Assembly (NCBI RefSeq): GCF_027941775.1
Contig: NZ_CP115917.1
Span: 2,213,001-2,277,000 of the forward strand
Direction of reading: 5' to 3'
Source: Tenacibaculum pacificus
GTDB lineage: Bacteria; Bacteroidota; Bacteroidia; Flavobacteriales; Flavobacteriaceae
DNA length: 64,000 nt
Both the position numbers and the translations under genes were made by a program. The notes below the pieces were generated by a model, which saw nothing but the letters and a program-made list of their open reading frames with translations, ran no database searches and was not told the origin of the DNA. Below, one piece after another: positions 43,800 to 52,335 of the stretch. Numbering within the stretch: position 1 is the stretch's first letter; each line of letters starts with the position of its first letter.

Positions 43800-46292
43800 A
43801 TGACTAAAAAAATATTCTTCCAACTACTTCTTGTGGTTTTTTGCATGAATTTTTCATCCAAAGCAAATGCGCAATGGTTTAAAAAGAAAACGAATAAAAA
43901 AGAAATAAACAAAGTAAAACCTAAACCGAATAAAAATGCTATAAAACCTTACAATAAGGTAATTACAAAAAATCATAGTACAGATAACGGATTATTTAAA
44001 GTTCATCAAAAAGAACAACAATATTTATTTGAAATCCCAGATTCGTTACTTAATCGTGAAATGTTAATGGTTACTCGAATTGCTAAAACAGCTAGCGGTA
44101 TCGGTTTTGGTGGCGGAAAACAAAATACACAAGTATTACGTTGGCAAAAAAAACAGAAAAATATTTTACTAAAAGTTGTTTCATATGATGTGGTCGCAGA
44201 TACCTTGCTTCCTGTTCATAAAGCTGTCGTAAATTCTAATTTTGAACCTATCTTATATTCTTTTCCTATAAAAGCATTTAGCAAAGATTCTACAGCTACT
44301 GTAATTGATGTTTCTTCGTTATTTAATACTGATGTAAAAGCAATTGGTTTTCCTCAAAGAAAAAGAAAGCAATATAAAATTTCTAAAATGGATAAAAGCC
44401 GTTCTTACATAGAGCGTATTAGTAGTTATCCTAAAAATATTGAAGTTAGGCGTGTAAAAACATACGTTTCTAGCGCAGCTCCTTCTAATAAAAGTGTTGG
44501 TGCAGTTTCTATGGAATTAAGTAATTCAATGATTTTATTACCTAAAAAACCGATGAAACGTCGTTATTTTGATGAGCGTGTAGGATGGTTTGCGAGGTCT
44601 CAAACAGATTATGGTTTAGACGTTCAAAGAAGTAAATCAGTAAAATATCTTGACAGATGGCGTTTAGAAGTTAAAGATGAAGATATTGAAAAATTTAACA
44701 ACGGAGAATTGGTTGAACCTAAAAAACAAATTGTTTATTATATTGATAGAGCTACTCCAAAAGAATGGCGTAAATATATAAAACAAGGAATAAATGATTG
44801 GCAAGGAGCTTTTGAAGCTGCAGGTTTTAAAGATGCCATTATCGCAAAAGATGCGCCTACAAAAGAAGAAAATCCTGATTGGAGTCCTGAAGATGTTCGT
44901 TATTCTGTGGTACGTTATTTAGCTTCTCCTATTCCAAATGCAAATGGTCCTCATGTAAGCGACCCACGTTCTGGTGAAATATTAGAATCAGATATTAACT
45001 GGTATCATAATGTAATGACTTTATTACATAACTGGTATTTTATTCAAACTGCGGCAATAAATCCTGATGCTAGAAGTACAAACTTCAAAGAAGAAACTAT
45101 GGGACGTTTAATTCGTTTTGTTTCTGCTCGTGAAGTTGGTCATACCCTTGGATTACCTCATAATATGGGAAGTTCTGTTGCTTATCCTGTTGATTCTTTA
45201 CGTTCGGCAACTTTTACTAAAAAATATGGAACAGCACCTTCAATTATGGATTATGCTCGTTTTAATTACATCGCACAACCAGAAGATAAAGATGTTGCTT
45301 TAATGCCAAATATTGGACCTTACGATAAATATGCCATCAATTGGGGATATCGCCCAATATTAAATACATCAGCAAAAGAAGAAAAAAAGACTTTAAATAA
45401 ATGGATTCTTGACAAAGCAGGAAATCCTATGTACAGATTCGGACATCAGCAAGTTGTAAATGTTATCGACCCAAGTTCTCAAACTGAAGATTTAGGTGAT
45501 GATGCTATAAAAGCAAGTGCTTACGGAATTAAAAACCTAAAACGTATTTTACCAAAATTAGAAGAATGGACTACTAAAGATGGCGAAAATTACGACGAAT
45601 TAAAAACCATGTATACCCAATTATTATGGCAATTTAATCGATATATGGGACACGTAAGTTCTAATATTGGTGGGGTTTACGAAAACTACAAAACTGCAAA
45701 TCAAGATGGCGCTGTATATATACACGTTCCTAAAAATCATCAAAAAAATGCTTTAAAATTTGTAAACGAGCAATTATTTGAAACGCCAACTTGGTTATTA
45801 GATAAAAATATTTTTGATAAAGTCCAGTTTTCTGGAGCAGATAAACGTATTGGCGAATTGCAAGAAAGAACCTTAAATCGTATTTTAAAAACGGGTAGAA
45901 TGGCACGTTTAATCGAAAACGAAACTTTAAACGGAGCAAAATCCTACACGCTTGTAAATATGATGCAAGATTTACGCAAAGGAATTTGGAGCGAATTATA
46001 CACCAATAAATCCATTGATGCATATCGTAGAAATTTACAACGTGCGTATTTAGATCGTTTAGATTTTTTATTAAACAAAGCTAAAAATCAAAAAGGAACA
46101 AATAACGGAGGATATTTTAAACAAACGGCGGTAAATATTAGCCAATCAGATATTAAACCTGTTGTTAGAGGTGAATTAAAAAATTTAAAAAGAGATACAA
46201 AAAGAGCTTTAAGTGTTGCTAAAAACAACATTTCTCGTTATCATTTACAAGATGTTTTAGATAGAATCGACACAATTTTAGATCCTAAATAA
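43800..46292 (+). CDS. Exported zinc-metalloprotease-like protein (DUF5117/DUF4953) with altered active site
   Basis: An 830-residue protein with signal MTKKIFFQLLLVVFCMNFSSKANAQ. The N-terminal region has DUF5118/DUF5117 features (FEIPDSLLNREMLMVTRIAKTASG, EMLMVTRI). The C-terminal half is a DUF4953 metzincin-like domain: INDWQGAFEAAGFKDAI, DVRYSVVRYL, DPRSGEILESDINWYHN, and REVGHTLGLPHNMGSS (444-459). The family motif is HExxHxxGxxH; here residue 444 is Arg (codon CGT, one transition from CAT), leaving Glu 445, His 448 and His 454. The enzyme may be inactive, or the change may be a sequence error. It is followed by the inverted copy of the 96-bp repeat. Confidence 0.88.
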   Translation: MTKKIFFQLLLVVFCMNFSSKANAQWFKKKTNKKEINKVKPKPNKNAIKPYNKVITKNHSTDNGLFKVHQKEQQYLFEIPDSLLNREMLMVTRIAKTASGIGFGGGKQNTQVLRWQKKQKNILLKVVSYDVVADTLLPVHKAVVNSNFEPILYSFPIKAFSKDSTATVIDVSSLFNTDVKAIGFPQRKRKQYKISKMDKSRSYIERISSYPKNIEVRRVKTYVSSAAPSNKSVGAVSMELSNSMILLPKKPMKRRYFDERVGWFARSQTDYGLDVQRSKSVKYLDRWRLEVKDEDIEKFNNGELVEPKKQIVYYIDRATPKEWRKYIKQGINDWQGAFEAAGFKDAIIAKDAPTKEENPDWSPEDVRYSVVRYLASPIPNANGPHVSDPRSGEILESDINWYHNVMTLLHNWYFIQTAAINPDARSTNFKEETMGRLIRFVSAREVGHTLGLPHNMGSSVAYPVDSLRSATFTKKYGTAPSIMDYARFNYIAQPEDKDVALMPNIGPYDKYAINWGYRPILNTSAKEEKKTLNKWILDKAGNPMYRFGHQQVVNVIDPSSQTEDLGDDAIKASAYGIKNLKRILPKLEEWTTKDGENYDELKTMYTQLLWQFNRYMGHVSSNIGGVYENYKTANQDGAVYIHVPKNHQKNALKFVNEQLFETPTWLLDKNIFDKVQFSGADKRIGELQERTLNRILKTGRMARLIENETLNGAKSYTLVNMMQDLRKGIWSELYTNKSIDAYRRNLQRAYLDRLDFLLNKAKNQKGTNNGGYFKQTAVNISQSDIKPVVRGELKNLKRDTKRALSVAKNNISRYHLQDVLDRIDTILDPK

Positions 46293-46311
46293 ACTAAAAA
46301 TAATAAAAATG

Positions 46312-46407
46312 ATTTGAAGCAATTTCCCGCTTTCCGCACTCGCTTTTTTTATTTTTTCGAAAAGAAAAATAAAAAAGAGCTCAAACAATTGCTTCAATCG
46401 GGGCTAG
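46312..46407 (-). repeat. 96-bp structured intergenic repeat, copy 2 (inverted)
   Basis: The reverse complement reads CTAGCCCCGATTGAAGC ... GGGAAATTGCTTCAAAT, matching copy 1 at 30290-30385 except for a few bases and the length of the T/A runs. GAAGCAATT and AATTGCTTC at the two ends pair perfectly here, better than in copy 1, which supports an RNA structure or mobile-element ends. It begins 20 bases after the metalloprotease stop codon. Confidence 0.75.
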
Positions 46408-46474
46408 AAATTTTTACATTTTAAAAAACATAATATTTTAAAATGTAAATCCTATTTTTTAGTAACAATTTTCT

Positions 46475-46530
46475 AGAAGTTGTATTTAATCAGGTTTTTA
46501 AAATCTGTTTTCGTACAACTTCTTTTATTT
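46475..46530 (+). terminator. Possible terminator or RNA hairpin upstream of the S15 hydrolase gene
   Basis: AGAAGTTGTA (46475-46484) pairs perfectly with TACAACTTCT (46514-46523), followed by TTTATTT. The 29-base loop can fold again (CAGG.../...CTG). Confidence 0.45.
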
Positions 46531-46559
46531 ATATTTACTTTCTAAAATAACCAAACCGC

Positions 46560-48497
46560 ATGAAATTACTTCTTAAATTTTCACTATTTTTTCTACTTAT
46601 AATAAGTAGTTGTACGCCAAAAAGTACCACTAAAACATCCGAAGAAAAAACACCTGTAAAAAGCACTTATGTAAAAGACAACTTCACTAAAAAAGAAGTG
46701 AAAATTACCATGAGAGATGGCGCAAAATTACACACCACTATTTACTCGCCAAAAGACACATCAAAAACATATCCTATTTTATTACAACGAACTCCATATA
46801 GTTGTCGTCCTTACGGAAAAGATACTTTCAAAACTAAAATAGCTCCTAACCCTATTTTAATGAAAGAGGGAAATATTGTGGTTTATCAAGATGTTCGTGG
46901 TCGTTGGATGAGCGAAGGCGTTTACGACAATATGCGTGCTTACATTCCTAATAAAAAAGCCAAACAAACCGATGAAACTAGCGATACTTTTGATACAATT
47001 GATTGGTTAGTTAAAAACACCGCTAACAACAATGGAAATGTTGGAACTTGGGGAACTTCATACCCTGGGCATTATGCTACTATTTCAGCAATTGATGCGC
47101 ATCCTGCTTTAAAAGCGGCATCTCCACAAGCTTGTATTGGCGATTTCTTTTTTGATGATTTTCATCATAATGGTGCATTTTTACTAAGTTATTTTAATGC
47201 GATTCCATTATTCGGAACTTATAAAGATCAGCCTACAGATTCTTCTTGGTATTCTTTTCCGAAGATGAAAACAAAAGACCAATATCAGTTTTTTTTAGAT
47301 AAAGGACCTTTAAAAAACTTAAATGAATATTTTCAATATGATAAATTAGATACTAAAATAGCTTCTGATAAAAACACCAATAAAGTTGATGATTTTTTCT
47401 GGAAAGAAATTGTTGAACATCCTAATTACGATAGCGTTTGGCAAAGCAAAGGAATTATTCAACATTTAAACAGAGTTCCTTCAACAGTAGCAACTATGAT
47501 TGTTGGTGGTTGGTTTGATGCCGAAGATTTATACGGACCTTTAGAAACGTATAAAAACATTGAAAAGCATCAACCTAATAATTACAATACTTTAGTTTTT
47601 GGTCCTTGGGATCACGGTGGATGGTCTCGAAATAAAGTAGCTAGTACAGTTGGAAATTATTATTTTGGAGATTCAATTTCGCTTAATTTTCAAAAAAATA
47701 TTGAAACTAAATTTTTCAATCATTTCTTAAAAGAAAACGGTTCAAAAAATAGCGGATTACCAGAAGCTTATGTTTTTGATACAGGAAAAAAAGAATGGAA
47801 ATCATACGATGTTTGGCCTCCTAAAAGTATCAACAAACAATCTTTTTTCTTATCAGAAAATCAAGAATTAACTGCGGATAAAAAAGGAAATTCGAAAGTA
47901 CAATTTGTAAGTGATTTGAAACATCCTGTTCCGTATTCTGAAGATATAAAAACTGTTTTCACACCAAGAAAATACATGACCGATGATCAGCGTTTTGCTG
48001 CTCGAAGACCTGATGTTTTGGTTTTTCAAACAGAAATTTTATCCGAAAATTTTACTTTAGCAGGAGATATTTTAACAAAATTAAAAGTAGCAACAACGGG
48101 TTCAGCTGCCGATTGGATTGTAAAAGTTATTGATGTGCATCCTTCTGATATCAAAAATGATAATAAAGATATGCAAACGCATTTAAAACTAAGTAATTAT
48201 CATATGATGGTTCGTAGTGAAGTGATGCGTGGGCGTTTTAGAAATAGTTTTTCAAAACCTGAACCCTTTACTCCAAACAAAAAAACAGCCGTAAATATTA
48301 AATTACAAGATGTTTTTCACACCTTTAAAAAAGGACACAAATTACAAATTCAAGTGCAAAGTACGTGGTTTCCTTTAATAGATTTGAATCCGCAAACATA
48401 TGTAGATAATATTTATAAAGCTGATAAAAAAGATTTCAAAAACCAAACTCACACTGTTTTTTCAGATTCTAGTATTGAATTTTCTGTGTTAGAATAA
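46560..48497 (+). CDS. CocE/NonD (X-Pro dipeptidyl-peptidase S15-like) hydrolase, lipoprotein
   Basis: A 645-residue protein with lipoprotein signal MKLLLKFSLFFLLIISSC (Cys 18). The alpha/beta-hydrolase domain starts VKITMRDGAKLHTTIYSPKD, has the oxyanion segment RTPYSCRPYG, VYQDVRGRWMSEG and the nucleophile in GTWGTSYPGHYA (Ser 167). The acid and His lie in VGGWFDAEDLYG and FGPWDHGGWS. A C-terminal jelly-roll domain follows (LAGDILTKLKVATTGSAADWIVKVIDVHP ... GHKLQIQVQSTWFP). This is the architecture of acyl-peptide/ester hydrolases such as cocaine esterase and glutaryl-7-ACA acylase; the substrate cannot be told. Confidence 0.93.
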   Translation: MKLLLKFSLFFLLIISSCTPKSTTKTSEEKTPVKSTYVKDNFTKKEVKITMRDGAKLHTTIYSPKDTSKTYPILLQRTPYSCRPYGKDTFKTKIAPNPILMKEGNIVVYQDVRGRWMSEGVYDNMRAYIPNKKAKQTDETSDTFDTIDWLVKNTANNNGNVGTWGTSYPGHYATISAIDAHPALKAASPQACIGDFFFDDFHHNGAFLLSYFNAIPLFGTYKDQPTDSSWYSFPKMKTKDQYQFFLDKGPLKNLNEYFQYDKLDTKIASDKNTNKVDDFFWKEIVEHPNYDSVWQSKGIIQHLNRVPSTVATMIVGGWFDAEDLYGPLETYKNIEKHQPNNYNTLVFGPWDHGGWSRNKVASTVGNYYFGDSISLNFQKNIETKFFNHFLKENGSKNSGLPEAYVFDTGKKEWKSYDVWPPKSINKQSFFLSENQELTADKKGNSKVQFVSDLKHPVPYSEDIKTVFTPRKYMTDDQRFAARRPDVLVFQTEILSENFTLAGDILTKLKVATTGSAADWIVKVIDVHPSDIKNDNKDMQTHLKLSNYHMMVRSEVMRGRFRNSFSKPEPFTPNKKTAVNIKLQDVFHTFKKGHKLQIQVQSTWFPLIDLNPQTYVDNIYKADKKDFKNQTHTVFSDSSIEFSVLE

Positions 48498-48524
48498 TCT
48501 ACTTTAAAACATACATTTTTATAT

Positions 48525-48560
48525 AAACCTCGTAATGAAAGTTATGGGGTTTTGTTTTTT
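48525..48560 (+). terminator. Terminator after the S15 hydrolase gene
   Basis: AAACCTCGTAA and TTATGGGGTTT pair with two G-U pairs and are followed by a T-rich run. Confidence 0.7.
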
Positions 48561-48612
48561 TGTTTAGTTAGTTTTTATGTAGGTAATTAATTAACTTAGC
48601 TTCTAAAAAATT

Positions 48613-48942
48613 ATGACCAAAAATTTATATATTAAAGATGAAATTATTTTGTGTACATATATCGCTAGATATGGAAAAGAAGAAATCGATGAAATTGATA
48701 TTCAAAAAATAACAAACCGCTCAGCAGCTTCTATAAAAATGAAAATACAAAATATTACTTCAATGTTAGATGAAGAAGGTTTTGATACAAGTCCTAATAT
48801 TTCTAAATTAACAGGTAAACCAGAAGATTTAAAAGGAAGAAAAACTAATTGGGATATTGTAAGTAATTTAACTAAACTAACTAAAAATGATTTTTTAGTT
48901 AAATGTGAAAATATAATTTCAAATCAAGTAAAAACTATTTAA
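48613..48942 (+). CDS. Small protein of unknown function, possibly DNA-binding
   Basis: A 109-residue all-helical protein with no signal peptide. YIKDEIILCTYIARYGKEEIDEIDIQKITNRSAASIKMKIQNITSMLDEEG contains a helix-turn-helix-like run (DIQKITNRSAASIKMKIQNI) resembling short domains found with nucleases and restriction functions. The rest (PNISKLTGKPEDLKGRKTNWDIV) is basic. I do not recognise a named family. It lies alone between terminators and the convergent aat gene. Confidence 0.6.
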   Translation: MTKNLYIKDEIILCTYIARYGKEEIDEIDIQKITNRSAASIKMKIQNITSMLDEEGFDTSPNISKLTGKPEDLKGRKTNWDIVSNLTKLTKNDFLVKCENIISNQVKTI

Positions 48943-48957
48943 TCCTTTATAATATAA

Positions 48958-49581
48958 CTACAAAAATTTTAAAAAATCATTTCTATCAATTTCACGAGCA
49001 CCTAAACTTTCTAGGTGCTCGTTATGAACTTGGCTATCTATTAATTTATATCCGCAGTTTTTAGCCAAGTGAATAAACGCAACTTTACTCATATTACTGG
49101 CTTTACTAAACATACTTTCGCCACAAAAAACACCATTTTTTAAATCGATACCATACAAGCCAGCGACTAAAATATCATCTTGCCAAACTTCTATCGATTT
49201 TGCAATTCCTTTATTGTGTAAATTGATATATGCATTTTCCATATCATCAGTAATCCAAGTTCCTAACTGGTCATTTCTGTGGATATGTCGGCAATTAAAA
49301 ATCACTTCTCGAAAAGCTTTATTCTCTGTAATTACAAAATTTGCTTTACGTAAAACTTGTTTCATCGATTTTGAAACTCTTACCTCAGCAGGAAATAAAA
49401 CCATACGTTCTGGCGGAGCATACCAAACAATTGGTTCGCCCTCATTAAACCATGGGAAAATTCCATTTTTATAAGCAAACTCCAAACGTTCTGCCGATAA
49501 ATCGCCTCCAAATGCCAAAACTCCTTCTTCATTTGCAAATTCATACGGTGGAAATACTATTTCTTCAGGTAACCAAATCAT
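48958..49581 (-). CDS. aat: Leucyl/phenylalanyl-tRNA-protein transferase
   Basis: A 207-residue Aat: FPPYEFANEEGVLAFGGDLSAERLEFAYKNGIFPWFNEGEPIVWYAPPERMVLFP, the conserved N-terminal block, then TWITDDMENAYINLHNKGIAKSIEVW and the catalytic GVFCGESMFSKASNMSKVAFIHLA. It adds Leu or Phe to N-terminal basic residues, creating N-degrons for ClpAP-type proteolysis. Near the 3' end an 11-bp perfect inverted repeat lies inside the coding sequence (48994-49022). Confidence 0.95.
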   Translation of the reverse strand: MIWLPEEIVFPPYEFANEEGVLAFGGDLSAERLEFAYKNGIFPWFNEGEPIVWYAPPERMVLFPAEVRVSKSMKQVLRKANFVITENKAFREVIFNCRHIHRNDQLGTWITDDMENAYINLHNKGIAKSIEVWQDDILVAGLYGIDLKNGVFCGESMFSKASNMSKVAFIHLAKNCGYKLIDSQVHNEHLESLGAREIDRNDFLKFL

Positions 49582-49614
49582 CTAAAAAACACTTATAAAT
49601 ATTAATAAACAACA

Positions 49615-49622
49615 CAAATATA
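49615..49622 (-). promoter_or_regulatory. -7 box of the aat promoter
   Basis: TATATTTG on the minus strand, 33 bases before the ATG. TTTTG lies 23 bases further upstream, slightly longer than the usual spacing. Confidence 0.55.
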
Positions 49623-49717
49623 GTGTAGTTATCAACAGTACGAATCAAAAAATAAAAACCTTAGCTTGATTTTTTATAATTCTTATCAAAATAAAAAGGT
49701 ATCAATTCAAATTTCCA

Positions 49718-49725
49718 TAATTTTG
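49718..49725 (+). promoter_or_regulatory. -7 box directly before the FAD oxidoreductase gene
   Basis: TAATTTTG ends 4 bases before ATG 49730, as at vanX and yefM. If used, the mRNA would be leaderless. No good -33 is visible. Confidence 0.45.
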
Positions 49726-49729
49726 CAAA

Positions 49730-51286
49730 ATGGTAAAAGAACTTCAACTACGCGTTAATTTAATAGAAGAAAAGAAAGCTGATATTTTAAAAAAGAAAGC
49801 TTCTAGAAAATTAGGAATCGATATTTCAGATATAACTACGGTAAAAGTATTGCGTAAATCTATTGATGCACGTAAAAAAGATATAATTTTCAACTATAAA
49901 GTAGCTGTTTATATAAATGAAAATTTACCCGAAAAACCAGATTATATTTTTGAATATAAAGATGTTTCTAACGCTAAAGAAATTCATATTATTGGTTTTG
50001 GTCCTGCAGGAATGTACGCCGCACTTCGTTGTATCGAATTAGGTTATAAACCGATTGTTTTAGAACGTGGAAAAAATGTACAAGATCGTCGTAGAGATTT
50101 ACGTGCTATTAATCAAGAGCATTTTGTAAATGAAGATTCTAATTACTGTTTTGGTGAAGGTGGTGCAGGAACGTATTCTGATGGAAAATTATATACCCGA
50201 AGTTTAAAACGTGGTGATGTTCGTCGAATATTTGAAAACCTTGTATATCATGGTGCTGCTGAAGATATTTTAATTGATGCGCATCCGCATATTGGAACAA
50301 ATAAACTACCAAAAATTATTCAGAATATTCGTGAGAATATTTTAAAATATGGTGGAGAAGTTCATTTTGATACTCGTGTTACCGATTTTGTTATCAAAAA
50401 TAGTAAAATACAAGCTATTCGATTAAAAAATGGAAATGAAATGACCGTTAATTCTGTAATTTTAGCAACAGGTCATTCTGCAAGAGATATTTACGAATTA
50501 CTAGATAAAAAAGATATTTTATTAAAAGCAAAATCATTTGCAATGGGTGTTCGTGTTGAGCATCCGCAGGAAATTATTGATCAAATTCAATACAGTTGTG
50601 ATGGTCAAAGAGATGAATTGTTGCCTGCCGCAGCTTATAGTTTAGTACAACAAGTAAATAACAGAGGAGTATATTCATTTTGTATGTGTCCTGGTGGATT
50701 TATTGTACCAGCTGCAACTGCAAATGGTGAAGTTGTTGTAAATGGAATGTCTCCATCTCGAAGAAATAATAAATTTGCAAATTCAGGAATTGTTGTTGAA
50801 TTAAATATTGATAAAGATTTTAGAAAATATGAAAATTTTGGTGCTTTAAAAGGATTAGAATTTCAAAAAGATTTAGAAAAATTAGCTTTTAATGCAGGAG
50901 GTAAAAGTCAAGTTGCACCAGCACAACGTTTAACTGATTTTGTTGAAGGTAATTTATCATCATCATTAAATGAAACTTCTTATCAACCTGGGTTAAAATC
51001 ATCGCCATTGCACTCGTTACTTCCAAAAATAATTGGAGGTAGATTACGTAAAGGGTTTGATGCTTTTGGTAAAAAAATGCACGGATATTATACAGCGGAA
51101 GCAAATATTATAGGGGTTGAATCTCGTACTTCATCTCCAGTTAATATCCCTAGAAAAGAAAATTTAGAACATCCGCAGTTAGATGGTTTATATCCTTGTG
51201 GTGAAGGTGGTGGTTATGCTGGTGGAATTATTTCAGCAGCTATGGACGGTGAGCGTTGTGCTGAAGCAGCTATCGCAAACTTATAA
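49730..51286 (+). CDS. FAD-dependent oxidoreductase, COG2509 type
   Basis: A 518-residue protein. The first about 85 residues form a small domain (LRVNLIEEKKADILKKKASRKLGI). The dinucleotide fold follows with IHIIGFGPAGMYAALRCIELGYKPIVLERG (about 85-115), then the family block NYCFGEGGAGTYSDGKLYTR, the HxHIGTNKLPKI segment, YSFCMCPGGFIVPA and the C-terminal GLYPCGEGGGYAGGIISAAMDGERCAEA. These proteins are annotated only as uncharacterised FAD dehydrogenases; the substrate is unknown. It is followed by an independent promoter at 51302. Confidence 0.92.
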   Translation: MVKELQLRVNLIEEKKADILKKKASRKLGIDISDITTVKVLRKSIDARKKDIIFNYKVAVYINENLPEKPDYIFEYKDVSNAKEIHIIGFGPAGMYAALRCIELGYKPIVLERGKNVQDRRRDLRAINQEHFVNEDSNYCFGEGGAGTYSDGKLYTRSLKRGDVRRIFENLVYHGAAEDILIDAHPHIGTNKLPKIIQNIRENILKYGGEVHFDTRVTDFVIKNSKIQAIRLKNGNEMTVNSVILATGHSARDIYELLDKKDILLKAKSFAMGVRVEHPQEIIDQIQYSCDGQRDELLPAAAYSLVQQVNNRGVYSFCMCPGGFIVPAATANGEVVVNGMSPSRRNNKFANSGIVVELNIDKDFRKYENFGALKGLEFQKDLEKLAFNAGGKSQVAPAQRLTDFVEGNLSSSLNETSYQPGLKSSPLHSLLPKIIGGRLRKGFDAFGKKMHGYYTAEANIIGVESRTSSPVNIPRKENLEHPQLDGLYPCGEGGGYAGGIISAAMDGERCAEAAIANL

Positions 51287-51301
51287 TTAACAATATTTCT
51301 A

Positions 51302-51332
51302 TTGATTTATCTGTAATTACCTTGTATTTTTG
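51302..51332 (+). promoter_or_regulatory. Promoter of the membrane protein / DUF1456 pair
   Basis: TTG (51302-51304), 20 bases, TATTTTTG (51325-51332), 37 bases before the GTG at 51370. Confidence 0.65.
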
Positions 51333-51369
51333 TCGTCTAAAAAGGCTTAGATAATTAAGCAACTATAAA

Positions 51370-51993
51370 GTGAAGAAAAAAAGAATCATAAAAAACAAAA
51401 AACCACACGTAAAACGTTTACACGTTTATTATCAACGTACTGGTTTTTACATGTTTATTTGGGAAAGTTTAAAAGCAGCTTTTTTACCGATAGTAATTGC
51501 TGTTATAGCTGTATTTTTATTTAATAGATATGTTTATAATATTAATGACGGCTTACAAATAGTAACAGAAACGTTTTCTAGACTAGGAATTTTAACTACT
51601 TTTTTCGTTTCAGAAACAATATTAGGATTAATTCCACCTGAAATTTTTATTGCTTGGTCCAAGAAAACAGCAGACCCAATTTTAAATTTATCACTTTTAG
51701 CAACTTTATCATATTTAGGAGGATTAACGGCATATTTTATAGGAAGAGCTTCTTTAAAAATTAAATCGATAAAAAACTATCTAGAAGTTAAAATGGCTAA
51801 AAACCTTAAAAACACAAGCAAGTGGGGAGGTATTTTAATTTTAGTAGGAGCATTATTGCCCTTGCCTTTTGCTATTAGTTGTTTAACGGCTGGTATGATT
51901 AAGTATCCGTTTAAAAAAGTAGTACTTTTTGGGCTATTTCGTTTTTTACGCTTTGCTATTTATGCTTGGGCTATTTTCAGTATGGTTAATTAA
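51370..51993 (+). CDS. Polytopic membrane protein, possibly VTT/DedA-like
   Basis: A 207-residue protein starting with GTG 51370; the N-terminus is strongly basic (KKKRIIKNKKPHVKRLH). Helices lie at about 38-58, 70-90 (TTFFVSETILGLIPPEIF), 108-125 and 150-205. The arrangement with E-x-x-x-G-x-I-P-P-E-I-F, a central G-G-x-x-A-Y-F-I-G-R and a C-terminal P-L-P-F-A-I-S-C-L-T-A-G resembles SNARE-associated (VTT/DedA) membrane proteins. The assignment is moderate; transport of a lipid or ion would be inference. The DUF1456 gene follows by 24 bases. Confidence 0.65.
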   Translation: MKKKRIIKNKKPHVKRLHVYYQRTGFYMFIWESLKAAFLPIVIAVIAVFLFNRYVYNINDGLQIVTETFSRLGILTTFFVSETILGLIPPEIFIAWSKKTADPILNLSLLATLSYLGGLTAYFIGRASLKIKSIKNYLEVKMAKNLKNTSKWGGILILVGALLPLPFAISCLTAGMIKYPFKKVVLFGLFRFLRFAIYAWAIFSMVN

Positions 51994-52017
51994 ATTAATA
52001 TTATTAAAAACAAAATT

Positions 52018-52275
52018 ATGGGAGGCTTATCAAACAACGATATATTTAAAAAATTAAGAGTAGCACACAAATTACGTGATACTGATATTGTTGAAATTTG
52101 TGCTTTAGTAGATTTTAAAGTTTCTAAAGGAGAATTAGGAGCACTTTTCAGAAATGAAGAACATCCTAAATACATGGAATGTGGTGATCAGATTCTTAGA
52201 AATTTTTTAAATGGACTAGTAATTCACTTAAGAGGTCCAATGCCTCCTAAGAAAAAAGTAGAACCGACAAAATAA
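52018..52275 (+). CDS. DUF1456 family protein, single-repeat form
   Basis: An 85-residue protein: LSNNDIFKKLRVAHKLRDTDIVEICALVDFKVSKGELGALFRNEEHPKYMECGDQILRNFLNGLVIHLRG. This is one DUF1456 repeat; the E. coli member YehS (about 156 residues) has two, so this is a half-length form. The function is unknown. It lies 24 bases behind the membrane protein gene and ends at a terminator. Confidence 0.85.
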   Translation: MGGLSNNDIFKKLRVAHKLRDTDIVEICALVDFKVSKGELGALFRNEEHPKYMECGDQILRNFLNGLVIHLRGPMPPKKKVEPTK

Positions 52276-52283
52276 CTTACAAT

Positions 52284-52315
52284 AAAAAACCTTCTGATTT
52301 CTCAGAAGGTTTTTA
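52284..52315. terminator. Terminator between DUF1456 and the NYN gene
   Basis: AAAAAACCTTCTGA and TCAGAAGGTTTTT form a near-perfect stem between convergent genes. Confidence 0.9.
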
Positions 52316-52335
52316 CTTTTTTAAATACGTTATAA

